The notes: generated by a model not told the origin, from the letters alone. Shown: positions 1 to 12,133, counted from the stretch's first letter. The stretch is DNA of 64,000 nt from Tamarix chinensis (GCA_030549775.1 CM060174.1:97604132-97668131), one strand, 5' to 3'. Program-made: numbers and translations.

Positions 1-870
1 AAGGCGGAGGGTAGTGGTGGCTTGGTTTTGTCGAGGGAGGTGCAAGGATGATAACGGTGGGCAGCAGTGGCGGCGGCGGTCACCGGTGGTGGCGGAGAGG
101 CAGGGTTTCGGGGCAAAATCGAAGGAGGGAGCTGATTATGGCTGCCAATGGGGGGTATTTATAGGCAATTGGGAGGGGAAAACTACAATGGAAGAAAGAG
201 ACGAGTAGGGCAGGTGTGGCAGGATCACCGGCTGGCGGTGGCAGGCGGTGCAGTCCTGCCATTTACAGGTTAGGTCGGGTCGGGGAGAAAGAGGAAAGGA
301 GATGGGCACGCGAGGAGGGAGCTGTGTGGTCTGTTGGGGTCGAAAGAGGGAAAGAAAACGACAGGGAGAGGGGCAGGGAAGGATAACCGGCGGTGCAGAG
401 GTGGCCGGCGTGCGTAGGGGTGCAGGTCGGCGGCTGCGCGGAGAAGAAGAAGGAAGGGGAAAGGAGGAGGACCAGCGGTCTAGGGGAGGAAAAGAAAAGG
501 AAGGGGGACCGGCCGGTTCGTCAACGGTCACAAGTTTAGTAAAACGCGGCGCTTTGGTAAATTTCCGGACAAAGCGCGGCGTTTGGTCGTCGGTAGGTAA
601 CGGTTATCTTCAGTAATCGGAACGCAGCGTCTCAGCGGAAGGAGGGTCGGAACGCTGCGTTTGGCTGCACGGGGAGGCGTCGAACGGCGCTGGGCCACGG
701 GAAGGGGAAGGAAGGAGGGAAGAAGTTGGGCCGGGCGAGGCCCAATTCCGGCGGAAAGAAGAAAAAGAAGAAAAAAGGAAGGGAAAGAAAAAGGAAAAAG
801 GGAGAAAAATGTTTCTTTAGGGTTTTGGATTTTTGCACAATTTATTTAGAATTTTTTTGGGTTATTATAC

Positions 871-932
<62 letters not shown>

Positions 933-1191
933 TTATTTATTTTCTTGAATTTTTAAAAATTATTTAAATAATAATTTAATTCTCTTTTTAGATTAATTTT
1001 GGCTATTTTGGGTAATTTTCCTCCACTTTCATTTTAATTAGTAAAATGTCCAAAATTTTCTAAATAATTTATTTATTATTTTCTCCTTATTTTCCTCAAT
1101 TATTTTCCTCTTTATTTAATGAAGTAATTTATTTTCTTAATAAATCACTATTTTTCCATAATTCCTAAGTTAGGGTTTTTGGGGTATTTCA
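1..1191 (-). mobile_element. 5' part of a large LTR (solo-LTR family A), minus strand, runs off the left edge
   Basis: Read on the minus strand, the element begins TGAAATACCCC at 1191 and runs left out of the window. Its first ~350 bases closely follow the start of the complete copy at 27772: the same TGAAATACCCC start, then AT-rich text ending in a block about lack of C, then a switch to a purine-rich (pyrimidine-rich on minus) GC-richer block at 1-800. A (TA)n microsatellite sits at 875-926. The short reading frames in the GA-rich part are low-complexity and are not genes. Family assignment rests on the shared start and shared order of composition blocks. The left end and target duplication cannot be seen. 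Confidence 0.6.
875..926. repeat. (TA)n microsatellite
   Basis: Uninterrupted TA dinucleotides for about 52 bases, inside the minus-strand LTR. Confidence 0.95.
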
Positions 1192-1568
1192 ACAACACTC
1201 TCAGTCCAAATAATCTACCACCTCACAACCATCACCTCCCTCCCTCTTTTCCAGCCCCAAAAGACCAACTTTTCCCAAAATCACCACCACTTCCACCATC
1301 GTCGTCGCCGCCCTGGCTACCACCTTCACTTAGGTTGTGTCCTAACCCTTTATAGCACTTAAGTATAAATTATTTTGGTATAATTATTATTTTATCCTTA
1401 TCATCATCATTATTATTATTAAAGTTATTATCATTATTATTACTGATATTGTTGTTAATATTCTGCCATGACTATTATAACTACCTAACCCTATTTTAGC
1501 TAATATTATCCCTAATGTATTTGTTAGCCACTTTAATGATAACACCCTTATTAATACTACTAAATCTA

Positions 1569-1571
<3 letters not shown>

Positions 1572-1620
<49 letters not shown>

Positions 1621-1624
1621 CATT

Positions 1625-1684
<60 letters not shown>
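1572..1684. repeat. Compound (ATT)n/(ATC)n microsatellite
   Basis: About 49 bases of ATT repeats run into about 58 bases of ATC repeats. Reading frames here give poly-Leu/Ser or poly-Met/Ile and are artefacts. The complete LTR copy at 27772 has ATT microsatellites at the matching place (29151-29358). Confidence 0.95.
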
Positions 1685-1685
<1 letters not shown>

Positions 1686-3033
1686 CTAATACTAGTTCTT
1701 ACTAAAGGTAAAGTAGGGAATAATAAAATTAATAATAGGGAAATTAACCCTAGTGTTTCACTCTTATAGGTGAACTAAGTCCGACCCCTAAGGAGGCGTA
1801 GGAGCATGCTCTAAGCCCAGTGTCATTTTAGGTAAGGATGTGGTTAAGGATTAATATGTGTATTATGTGTTATGTGTGTTGGATATATGTGTGTACCTTA
1901 TGTGGCTATGAACTATGCACTTATAGCGCAACTCGCTAAGCATGGAGCTAAGGTAAGTTGTATTTGTTTTTATGGCATGTGTAATACGGTAATGGGACTT
2001 ATACTTGTATGGTGTTTATATAATATTGCTCTTCATGACATGCAAGATAGGAGGCCTTAAGTAGGGTGATGTGGTTGTGAGAAGATAAAAGGAGTAAGGG
2101 GAATAAGTTGACTAAAGGGTAGTAAGAATGGCCTAAAAATCTCATGACTTATGGGTGGACAATTAAAGGAATAATGTGAACAAATTAAGAGGATGGACTA
2201 AAATATGCATGGGGAGTGTAAGGCTTGTATAGGATGGTTAGTCTTTGCATGGAGATGATCTTTACATGCAAAATGTTAACTTGACAGTTAAGTAAGGTGA
2301 GGGAAGAGTTGTTGGGGGTGATTGGAGTCTGTAGGTGAAAGGTAGTAGGTGGGTTGGTGTAAGGGTGCATGGGGGACTGGGCTAGGGTTTGGGAGGAAAA
2401 CCCTAAGTGGGGGAAATTGTGGAAGGGAGAAATAATGGAAGAGCTTGGAGTACAAGGTGAGAGTGGAAGGGTTTCACATGGAGGGTGAATGTGTGTCATA
2501 TGGAAAAGGGAATGATAAGTGAGGGTGATGGAGAGACGACATTTAAGAAAAGAGAGGTGCTAAGGTTTGAGGTGGCCAACTAGGGTTTCGTGGCCACACA
2601 TGCAAAATGGGAAGTAAAGTTAGGATGTTTAGGGGTGGATTGAGTGGGGTGATAAGTTGGGAGCAAAGAGAGCATGGGTTGTGTGTGATAGAAAGGGGTT
2701 AGGCCATATATGCTAGATTAAGGTTTCCAAGGGGAAATCCTAAAGTGTGGCGGTGAGTTAAACCGGAGGTATGGGAGAATAGGATTCGACCCACATACAT
2801 AGGAGTTGGGCTTCATGGTAAGTAAGGAAAAGGGGGAAAGGATGTGTGGGTGTTCTAGGGGGGCCTAGGGGTCCCGAGATATGGGACTGGGCTTTTCAGG
2901 AGAAAAGGTGTGGATAAGGTGTGAGCAAGAATTCTAAGGGGCATGCATGTATAGGGTGAAAGTATCTATTGAATAAGACATGGATAAGACACAGACCATT
3001 TAAAGTGGAAGATTATTAAGTCGGGCCCAAATC

Positions 3034-3430
3034 AATCCACTGGCATAATAGTGGCCAGGTGTAGGGTGACTTGAAGACCGTTCCACCGACGAATAATAGT
3101 GGTCAGGTGTGTGTTACCCTGAATGTTTCCAATCCACCAGCTATAATAGTGTGGGATCCCGAGATCAATAAACCAAACCTTAATTGATGATAATCCATGG
3201 AAAAAATACTAATTACTTACAGCGGAACACCATAGGAATCGGGGCCAGACCGATCCATCGACATAATAGTGGCCAGGAGCTCTTTGCCCTAAAGACTGAT
3301 CCACCGGCGAAGAATAGTAGCCAAGAGCTCTTTGCCCTAAAGACTGATCCACCGGCGAAGAATAGTAGCCAGGAGCATTCTACCCTAGATGTTTCTGTTC
3401 CACCGGCTATAACAGTGGGGTTCCCATACT
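3034..3430 (+). repeat. Two short arrays of CCAC-N-GTGG hairpin units in the LTR
   Basis: Units start near 3034, 3081 and 3132 (array 1) and 3255, 3297, 3346 and 3397 (array 2). Each begins GATCCACCGG or GTTCCACCGG and continues to AATAGTGGCCAGG. The last unit of each array differs: CCACCAGCTATAATAGTG then GGATCCC, and CCACCGGCTATAACAGTG then GGGTTCCC. The leader ATTTAAAGTGGAAGA precedes array 1 at about 2998. The same arrangement occurs in the LTRs at 22078 and 27772. Function unknown. Confidence 0.7.
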
Positions 3431-3555
3431 CGCATGGACTTATAATGAAAATGGTGTGAAATGGGAGTAATGACCAGAGATCTAATGATTATGTCTAATC
3501 GGACTGAATCACTGCTTGTACTATCTGTCTTTCATGTATGGCCTTAGTTGCATGG

Positions 3556-3628
3556 TTACCTCACTCAGTACATAGCGTACCGATCACCTGTTTCTTGGGT
3601 GCTTCTTATTCCCACGAGCAAAGATCCC
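3556..3628 (+). promoter_or_regulatory. Conserved LTR block: AGTAC-N5-GTAC near-palindrome plus CCCACGAGCA
   Basis: CTCAGTACATAGCGTACCGA is followed about 20 bases later by TTGGGTGCTTCTTATTCC and CACGAGCA. The block recurs at 21042-21108, 25082-25150, 31867-31937 and, on the minus strand, 26941-27010. Conservation inside otherwise diverged non-coding LTRs suggests a functional site (promoter, RNA structure or 3'-end signal). That function is inference. Confidence 0.4.
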
Positions 3629-4066
3629 TTTTGAGTTGGTGCAGGTAGGAGATGTTTTGTTCGATGCCTATGACACAGCTGATGCGTTGGGCGAGGCTAA
3701 GTGAAGCCTGTTGGACTTGGCATAGGGCCCAAGAGCGAGTGTTATCCGGACTCTTCTTTCTCCAGTTTTTATCTTATCTTATTATTTGTATTGTTCCTTC
3801 CCTTCAGGGACTTTGACGTTGTAACTATTTTTCTATTCTTTAACGACTTTTAATCACGCACTCTGATTTCCTTTAATTGTGAATACTTCGGTCATTATGG
3901 TTCTATGTCATAATTGATTTAATGTCTTGTGAATTTTTATAGCCTTATGGTTGGTGCGAGACTAGTCGGGGGTCAGGCTTGTACTGATCACGATAATAAC
4001 ACCCCTATCTTTGTGTATGGTTTGATTAGACGAAAATTTTCAACTGTGATTTTTAGAGGTGTTACA

Positions 4067-4807
4067 TGAACAACGAATGATGCTCGATTGCTCTACTCGC
4101 AAAGCCCAAAAAAAAAACTACAAAATACCAAAATTAATTGAAACTAGAACATACCCGTGCTAACCCTTGAAGTTGGAGAATTGCAATAGTGAGCGAACAA
4201 ATTAAATCAAACAATAGATTGGAGATTGAGGCTCGAGCTCGCACCTGAAATTAGAGTTCGACAATGAAGGAATAACTAGAAAACTAAAGTCCAACAACAA
4301 GCTAGACAAACTAAGAATCGAACAAACAAAGGTAGTAGACGAAGGTTGGAGTGGATGTGAAGAAATAGTAGCAGATGAGGAGTGGGTGAATAGCGTAGAC
4401 ATGAACAGGACACAGATGTGAACCGTTTTATATATAAGACAGACATGAATATAAACAAAAATTTTATTAATTGACTAAAAAATTACTTTTAGAAATAGGT
4501 ACAACTTACTTTTAGATTATTACTTTTAAAAACTAATTATTACTAATTACTTTTTTATAATAAATTTTTAAAAGTAAAATCAAACACTATTAATTAACTA
4601 AAAATTATTTTGTATAGTTACTTTTATAAAAAAAATCTACTTTTAAAAGTAAAACCCAACAAGCTCGTAAAAAAAACTACTTTTAGAAGTAGTTAATCGG
4701 CATAAAAACGTAGATTACAGCTTTTTAAAAAAAAAATAAAAGCATATGTTACAACAATTTTGTATTCATACGTTACCCTTGGTGGTAGATTTAAATGATT
4801 GTACTAA
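4067..4807. other. AT-rich DNA with inverted-repeat-like text, no gene
   Basis: No gene is recognised. Within 4440-4775 the motif ACTTTTAAAAGTA and its variants recur in both orientations, as in many small hAT-like or Tourist-like MITEs, but I cannot fix ends or a target duplication. Confidence 0.4.
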
Positions 4808-5047
4808 GGGCTTGTTTGGTATGGGGGTAATAGGGGTAGAAAAATTTTCCCTCTATATTGTACCTCTTATATTAAGTATTTAATAATAATAAATATATTT
4901 TTAATAAAATGCCCATTTTAGATTAAATTAAGATCTAAAATGGATATTTATTAGAATAAAAATATTTAATTATAAATAAATTATACAAGATATATAAAAT
5001 ATAGGGGTAATTTTTCCATCCTAATTACCCCCGTACCAAACGAGCAC
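4808..5047. mobile_element. Tourist-like (PIF/Harbinger) MITE
   Basis: The left end GGGCTTGTTTGGTATGGGGG and the right end, whose reverse complement is GTGCTCGTTTGGTACGGGGG, form imperfect terminal inverted repeats of at least 20 bases. The element is about 240 bp, AT-rich, and internally near-palindromic around AGATCTAAAATGG. It is flanked by TAA on both sides (4805-4807 and 5048-5050), the 3-bp duplication typical of PIF/Harbinger MITEs. It has no coding capacity. Confidence 0.8.
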
Positions 5048-5050
5048 TAA

Positions 5051-7872
5051 TAGTGGAATCTTTATGAAAGGAAGATTACACTTCCTACACAATAGATAAT
5101 CAATAATTTTTTACTAATTTTATAATATAAATTTTATTTCAAGTTTTAATAAATATTTACTATATATTTTTTTTTAAATTTAACCTCTTTAATCTTATTA
5201 GTGTATTCCATAATAACTAAATTATTCAAATTTCAATATGAATATTTTAAACTAATTTATGTACCATTTATTTTTAAACTTTAATACTTTCATACTATGT
5301 ATAATAAAAATCTATAAGTATTCTGTTGTGAATGAAGGTAATAACGGATACGTCAACTCATCTAACTAAGGCTTTAATCGCTCATATGGATATATCTTTA
5401 TTAAAAAATGATAAATTATGACAAATTAGATAAATAGTTTGTATTCACTAGAAAATAACATCTTAGCGTTTTTTTTTACAATTTATCAAAAATCTTTCAT
5501 TTTTAACCGTGTACAAAACTTAGATATAAATGCATAAGATTGTGTTCTTTTAAATACTTAAAATCAGATAATCATATTTTAAGTAATAATAATTATTAAA
5601 TAATATTTTTTTAAAAATTAGATTAAATGATATTACACCACGGTTATAAAAAATGCCTTGATTGTAGGTTTCAAATAATTGAACTAGTTAAATAGTGTGC
5701 TTCTTTTTTTATCTAAATATAGTTGAGTGTTGGCAAGGTTCACTTGAAAAATGACGCCAGAAATTACCTTGTTTGCCGCTATCTTATTTAGTTTATAGCT
5801 TATTTGGTTTAACATGAATATGGACGAACTAACCAATTCACCTTCATCTATCTCGTTTGAATGCAAAAATAAATAAATAAAATATTTAGGTTATTGATGG
5901 TTGATTTTCCCTCGTTTATTCGCCCCAACTTCCCTCAACTATATTCCTACAAGCTATTTAACACTTGTATCAGGTGTTGCATAATGCCCACTTTGTCATA
6001 AATTGTCAAAATTATCCTACTTCATTTGAAACTATTGTGTAAAGATGTATCACCATTTATGCAATAATGTCTTTTTATATTACTTGTTCCTTGTAATTAC
6101 TCTAGATTCTTTTTAGTGTGTCAATCCTTCGTCTCTCTTTCTCTAACAAACATTCACCACATCATTTATCTAACAATTTTTGACATGAGTATACCTTTTT
6201 TTCTTTTCAATTTGATGGATTAACTACATAATACATACTCCAAATAAACTCCTGAGTAAGATAAACTTGTGAGTTTGATATAGTTTTTTTTAATAATTTA
6301 ATAATAACAATTACATGTATATTATTACCAATGTTTTTAATCATATTAAATAATAACTACAATAATATTGATATTTTAGAAGCCATTTCTAAATGGAATG
6401 AATATTTTAGGTAATAATAATAATAATAACAACAAAAATAATGAATAATAAGGATGATGATAAAAAATTAAGTAATTAATAATGATAATCATTAATGAAT
6501 ACAAAAAGAATGATCAATAATGATTATTGACATTAACAATAATAATAGAAATGACAATTATCATAATAAAAGTAATAATAATAACTAATAATAATTAATA
6601 TTAATAATGAAAGTAGTAGTAGTAGTACAAATAATTATAGTTATTAGTAATAATGTATGAGAAATGAATATGATAAATAGAATCAATACAATAATGAAAT
6701 AATATTTTATTTGTATTACTGCCATTGTTATTATTCGTGTTACTAGTAATAAATAAATAATTAATATACTATTCTTTTAATTATACCATTATCATCAATT
6801 ATTTTTTATTTTATTAATATTATTATTATTATCATTATACAATTTTCATAATCTCAAAATATATTATTTTTAAGTATTATCTTCATTTGTAATGATAATA
6901 GTTGTGATTAATCTTAATTGGTTATTTATATTTTTGATCAATATTTTATATTATAAATTATTGTTCTATTATAATTGTTGTCAGGAAAAAAAATTCAAAT
7001 ATTATGAATGCGTACTTAAATTATAAATCTATTCAAAGGATTAGTCAATCACTTTAAAACCTTTATTATCAAAACCTTTTACGACCATTTTTTTATATCT
7101 TTTCCAATTAGAACAATATAATCAAATAGACTTTTGTTTGTATATTTTAATATACCGAGGGGAGGGATGAACTCAATAAATGATAACTTGGTGTAGGGGA
7201 AATTGGGTATTCTGAGATAGGACTTTGATCGTGTGTCGTTAGTCCATTAGTGGACTAGACATCTACGACACCCAACCATTAAGACAACACGATTTTAATC
7301 TCGTATGGGAGTTGAACTCGGTTAGTCTGTGTGGGAACTTAACACCACGAGTATGAGGATCTAACATACTCTAAGTGTTAATCAACTAACATATGATTGC
7401 GTATTCCAACACTTAATTTGTATTTGTTTGCAAGTGGACTATACAATAAGGACAATAGTGTATTTAAATATATAATTATTTTTGGTTTGTTTTACTAATA
7501 ATATGAACTTTTAGATTTTGTTCTCAGTATGACATAATATTTAAAAAAAAATTAAGGCAATTTTGATCATTTTTATTTATATTTTAGTGAAAATAAAGTT
7601 TAAGCATTTATTTTTTAAAAGAAATAAAAATGTTTATGCTTTTATAAAAAAAAAACCAAAATATTTATGCCTTTAAATATACTTTTGTTCAAAGAAGAAT
7701 AGTTGATTTAAGTGAACTTTGTAAAATTATGTTTGAAAGCTTACATATATAGTTACATAGGTGAATAGGTGATTGATGAATGGATATAACTACTAAAAGA
7801 AATTTGATATATACCACACCCACCATCATTTAAGTGACAAAAATAATATCAACTACATTAATAATATTATTT

Positions 7873-7903
<31 letters not shown>

Positions 7904-7920
7904 TAATAATAATAATAGTT
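5051..7920. other. AT-rich intergenic DNA, no gene
   Basis: Very AT-rich with many ATA/TAA runs (6410-6900, and a clean TAA repeat at 7873-7918). A slightly less AT-rich piece at 7150-7440 contains GGGAGTTGAACTC, which resembles a reversed tRNA B box, but no tRNA or SINE could be built around it. Nothing else is recognised. Confidence 0.6.
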
Positions 7921-8749
7921 ATTGATGCAAAAGCATCTCAATGTCACTCTTCTTCTATATAGTGTCAATAGTTAGTATACTTGGAGATGGAACTAATTAT
8001 TCTTGAAACACATAATGCTATTAATGTTTTATTAATTGATTCTTGTAGGTATTATATATGTTTCTAAGAAGAAAATTTTACTAAAGATATTTGGTGTACA
8101 AGACAAGAAAAAGACAAGGGTTACGAAGTTGCATAGATGATAAATCTACAAGGCACAAAGCTTAGTTACATGATTATTGTATGTATTGCATGGCTAGGAT
8201 TTCTTTGCCTATGAGGTTTTATGTATACTTTTAATGTCTTGTGCCTTGTAATTATAGACAATTATATGTATGATATAGGCATACGATGTATTAGTTTAAT
8301 TCTATTACTAACTAAGCTAATCTAGCTAGCTTAAGACCAGTTAGGTTAGGTCTTGGTTAGTGAAAGGTAAGCTAAGGCCCTCGTGTATGTATATGTACAC
8401 ACACACACACATACACACACGCACACACGCACACACGCACGCACGATAGTCAACTTATACGTGCTAAGAATTAAAGATTGAATAAGAATTAGAATTTTCA
8501 AAATTCTCTCCATTTCTCCCAAGTGAATGAGGGATCTATTCATGAGTTATGAGTTGTTCTAAGAAGGAAAAAATTATATGTTTTCTTCTTGGAATTATTG
8601 GTGGTTCATTTGACGGGAATCTCTTCCAAACCATCTAGCATTTTTGAGCATACCAATCATATTTGGCCATCATTATTATCCTTAAGGAAGAAGAAAATAT
8701 CCTATATTATGAAAAAAAATAATTTCTCCATTATCTTCTACATTATTGT
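7921..8749 (+). mobile_element. Probable 5' LTR of the gypsy remnant (boundaries uncertain)
   Basis: The DNA immediately 5' of the tRNA-Met primer-binding site at 8750 should be the 5' LTR. It carries a (CA)n tract at 8396-8444. The LTR start is not identifiable because there is no second copy to compare. A likely end is TCTACA at about 8742, a few bases before the primer-binding site. Confidence 0.4.
8396..8444. repeat. (CA)n microsatellite
   Basis: About 49 bases of CA with a few CG and TA interruptions. Confidence 0.9.
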
Positions 8750-8761
8750 TGGTATCAGAGC
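8750..8761 (+). other. LTR-retrotransposon primer-binding site (initiator tRNA-Met)
   Basis: TGGTATCAGAGC is the standard plant retroelement primer-binding site, complementary to the 3' end of initiator tRNA-Met. A gag remnant follows on the same strand about 740 bases downstream, which supports the call. Confidence 0.85.
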
Positions 8762-9498
8762 GAGGTTGGATTTTCATCTTGAATCACCAACCTTTGGAGT
8801 ATATCCCTTCCTCTACATGGAAGCCATCAAATGCACCACAACCAGCCATATGCCAAGTTCTTGATTGTTCTTGATAGTTATTGATTACCTGTGGCGAGAT
8901 CTCACATGTGTATTTGTCAAGATTTGAATGTCAGATGAAATAGGTAGTTGGGCATGATAATCTTGAAATAATTCTAGAGTCTTCTTATGAAAAGATAAAA
9001 CAAGGATAGATAGATGCATATTAGGTTTTCAAATGAACTAAGGATGTAAACCCCACGCGCGCGCGTGCATGTGCGTGTTTTGTCTCGATGAGACTTGTTA
9101 CACATGATCTTCCATATGATTAATCTTAAATACTACATTGCGTGTAGATTCATGTGACAATCTAGTTTTCATGCATTACGCCATAAGAGATGATTTGCAC
9201 ATGAATATTGAGTCCAACCGAGTACTTAGGGTCATTTTCTTTTGTTAAATTCTTTATCAAGAACCTAATAAGAAATGTGTTGACTATGAGAATAAAATTG
9301 TGTTTGTGATATAACTGATTATTGGCATGGTGTTTAATCCATCTGAGTCAAAATATCCTATAAGAACCAACTAAAGGCCGAGAGGTAACCATCTTTGATT
9401 CGTGTTTTCTAACTGAAACCACAGAATTACTAACCATTTGTTGAAGTGTATTTGTAAATCGACGCCAGTGGAAAAGGACCAGGGTTTTCAAACTCTTT

Positions 9499-10299
9499 TT
9501 GAAGCAATCCAAAATCTCTCAACTAAGACAACTTTCTGCCATGCAAACTCAATTGCAAAGGATGGAGTCACAATTTGTTGAGCAAGATTCGGTACACCAT
9601 GTGCTGGAGAAAAGAGAGTTACATAGAGATCGAATGGGAAGTGCGACAAGGCAAACTACTCTAGTTAGAGGAATATATCTAAACTCACATATAGACTATG
9701 AATAATAGTCACAAGGAAGTGGGAGCAATCGAACATTCTATGGCCATCAACAAAGACATCACCATATATAAAATAAAGGTATAAAACTTGAACTTCCCTA
9801 TTTTGATGGTAAACTTGATGTTGAATTCTTTTTTGAGTGGTTACATGGAGTAGATACTATATTTGAATTCAAGTATTGTCACAATAAGCAAAAGTGTAAA
9901 CTAGCTACTCTTAAGTTTAAAAAGTTTGCTAGGATATGGTATGATAACTTAAAAAATACTAGAGAAAGAGAAAGTAAATCTAAAATCAAGTATTGGGATA
10001 ATCTTAAGAAACATTTGATAAAGAAATTTATACCTAAGGAGTACGAGTAAGACAATTATATTAAATTGATTACTCTTAGGCAAGGATTTCTAAATGTTGA
10101 AGAAGATGTTATGGATTTTGAGAGATTAACACTTATATATGATATTCACGAGAAAAAAGAACAAACATGTGCTAGATTTTTAGGTGGTCTTAACATAATA
10201 ATTCGAGATAAGGTTAAAACTTGTCTATATGGATCTCTTGATTATATGATTAAGCTATCTTTGAGATTTGAAAAGCAAATCAAGTCCACCGAGTAAAGT
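9499..10299 (+). pseudogene. Ty3/gypsy gag remnant (retrotrans_gag domain)
   Basis: A single frame encodes a short N-terminal stretch rich in Gln (9499-9705). After stops it continues from about 9784 as KLEFPYFDGKLDVEFFFEWL, matching the start of the retrotransposon gag domain of plant gypsy elements. It continues through WYDNL, KKFIPKEYE and FLGGLNIIIRDKV to EKQIKS before the stop at about 10297. An in-frame TAA at 10048-10050 breaks the core, and stops follow the N-terminal piece. No protease, reverse transcriptase or integrase follows, so the element lost its pol region or was recombined. The gypsy assignment is from remembered family pattern. Confidence 0.8.
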
Positions 10300-11810
10300 A
10301 TGCCTTCTATAAAGCAATACACGAACACATAAGCTACAAACTATGGTTCAAGTATCTCAAGTACTACAAATGTTGATAAGAAACAAGGACCTACACGAGA
10401 AGAGAAAGGCAAGGCCAACAATCCTATATGATTTTAATATATTATAGTAATAGTAGTTAATTATTTGGCTTAGTAACTTAGCCATCCTTGATTTCATACT
10501 ATACAAAAACTTAGAAACTTTTATAATTCTTTGATTTTTCAATATTAGAAATTATATAATATGTTAATTTATATTTTACGTAATATCTAATGTAATAATT
10601 AGTTAATAGAAAAACCATTCAATCATGTATTTACTTATTAATAATGCATGTAAATGTCGTAATTATTTTTAATACAATATGTGTGTGTTGATAATTTTTC
10701 ATACATGAAGGTAATAGTTATTTAAAATGATTAATTTTTGGAAAAATTTTTTTGAAAAAAATATACAATATTATTTCATCTTATCTACTATTAATTTTCA
10801 AAAAAAAATTCAAAATTTTAAAGGATTAATAGTAAATTATTAAAATAGTATAATTAGTAAATTAATTACCCATACATATAATAGGCATTGTTATTAAATG
10901 TTACTATCTCCATTTCTAAAATAAAGTAGAAAATTTTGTTTATAAAAAACATTTTGATAAGTTAATGCTTATTTTTAATTTTTACCTTTACTTGTCCTCT
11001 TTTTCATTTAAGTATTAATTGTTATGTTATTTTTTAACTAAGGGTATAATTGTAATATTATTGATATATTTATTGCCTTCTAAAATAGTGTGTAAATTAT
11101 TTTTTAAAATTCTTTATAAAATAGAGGGAATAATATATTTTTTTCAAGCTTATTACAAAATAACATATTATTAGTCAAATATTACTACCATAATCATAAG
11201 AAATAATCATTTTTATTAATTACCGTTTATTAGAAAAACTCAAATTTCCTTACCCTTAACTTTAACTTACTAACCCTATAAATGGACGGTTGACAACCCA
11301 TACATCAACAAATATTTGTAGGTGATTTTGTGAAATATCGTACAATTATTTAGATAGATCTATCGTCATATTAATAAAAGAGATTTAAAAATCAGATAGA
11401 CGAGATATTTTTGAAACTTTAAATCAAAACTAATGTTATGAAACAATGTTGGATAGTGTTAAATATCTTACTCTTTTTATTAAACTCTAATTTAAGAGAA
11501 ACGAGAGTAAAAGTAAAAACAACAAATAAGTTTTTATCTAATTAAATAAAAATATCTTCCTCTAATATATGTATCATAAAATGGACTTTAGGTATAAGCA
11601 TTATTTATTCTATTTTAACATTATTTTATCTTAATTCAAATAAAATTAAAATAATATTTGTCATAATTTATCTTAATTAAATTAATTTTATCTAAATAAT
11701 ATTTTAAAATATTCATTTTAATCTACTTTTATTTACTTTACCGAAATTAAAATTTTAATGTTTATGCTCGCGGACATCCGAAGGAACCATAAGATTAACT
11801 TGTGTTCCTG
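10300..11810. other. AT-rich intergenic DNA, no gene
   Basis: After the gag stop, about 130 bases of tail (to about 10430) may still belong to the element. Beyond it the DNA is AT-rich with no ORF worth noting. The proximal promoter of U2AF35 should lie in its last few hundred bases, but I see no convincing TATA box. Confidence 0.6.
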
Positions 11811-11889
11811 AAAGAAATTAAGTGTTTATGAAATGACCCTTATATTTTCCAAACCAGCATTTCCCCGTAGTCCCCTGTGGCCCTAGGAT

Positions 11890-12133
11890 AATTAGGGTTT
11901 CAGTTTCCTTTTTTGCTAGATCGAAACTCCGATCGATTCTATTCTCTGTATCATTCGCAGTAATAGTTTGTGCCGAAAGCACTTCCGATCTCTGCTTTCT
12001 TATCTCGTTGTTCTGAATCAGGGCTTCAGTTTCCTTTTCTGCCAAACCCTATTTTTATTTCAGGTGACTTGGAGTGAAGTGGATAGGTGCCCTAGAATCT
12101 GGTTAAGGACAATCGTCAGTTTACTCTGCAACC
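11890..12133 (+). promoter_or_regulatory. Probable 5' leader of U2AF35, with a possible leader intron
   Basis: Composition rises from AT-rich to mixed just before the gene. CCCTATTTTTATTTCAG at 12046-12062 looks like a polypyrimidine tract plus AG acceptor, which suggests an intron in the leader. A second acceptor-like site is ATTCGCAG near 11959. A short direct repeat is present: GGGTTTCAGTTTCCTTTT at about 11894 and GGGCTTCAGTTTCCTTTT at about 12020. The start context at 12131 is ACCATGG, a strong one. Exact leader ends cannot be read from sequence alone. Confidence 0.4.

Larger units (their letters stand above)
1192..4066 (+). mobile_element. 3' part of a large LTR (family A), plus strand
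   Basis: This segment ends in GAGGTGTTACA at 4066, like the end of the complete copy at 32372. It also shares with that copy an ATT/ATC microsatellite, a stretch starting AGGTGAACTAAG at 1769 (copy at 30080), two hairpin-unit arrays (3034-3155 and 3255-3430) and the AGTAC-N5-GTAC block at 3556-3628. Its own 5' end is missing because the oppositely oriented LTR abuts it at 1191. No coding capacity is seen. I infer that the minus-strand element inserted into this one, whose 5' part would then lie beyond the window. Confidence 0.65.

Noticed and set aside
248..616. ORF of 122 aa rich in Gly, Arg and Glu
   Set aside because: It lies in purine-rich LTR DNA; composition alone explains it and no domain is visible.
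1387..1769. Poly-Met/Ile and poly-Leu/Ser ORFs
   Set aside because: Translations of ATT/ATC microsatellites.
3034..3430. Regularly spaced short repeats that might suggest a CRISPR array
   Set aside because: The organism is a plant, units are imperfect and contiguous with no unique spacers, and they lie in an LTR.
7150..7440. tRNA- or SINE-like text with a reversed B-box-like string
   Set aside because: No matching A box at a proper distance, no cloverleaf, no poly-A tail or duplication found.
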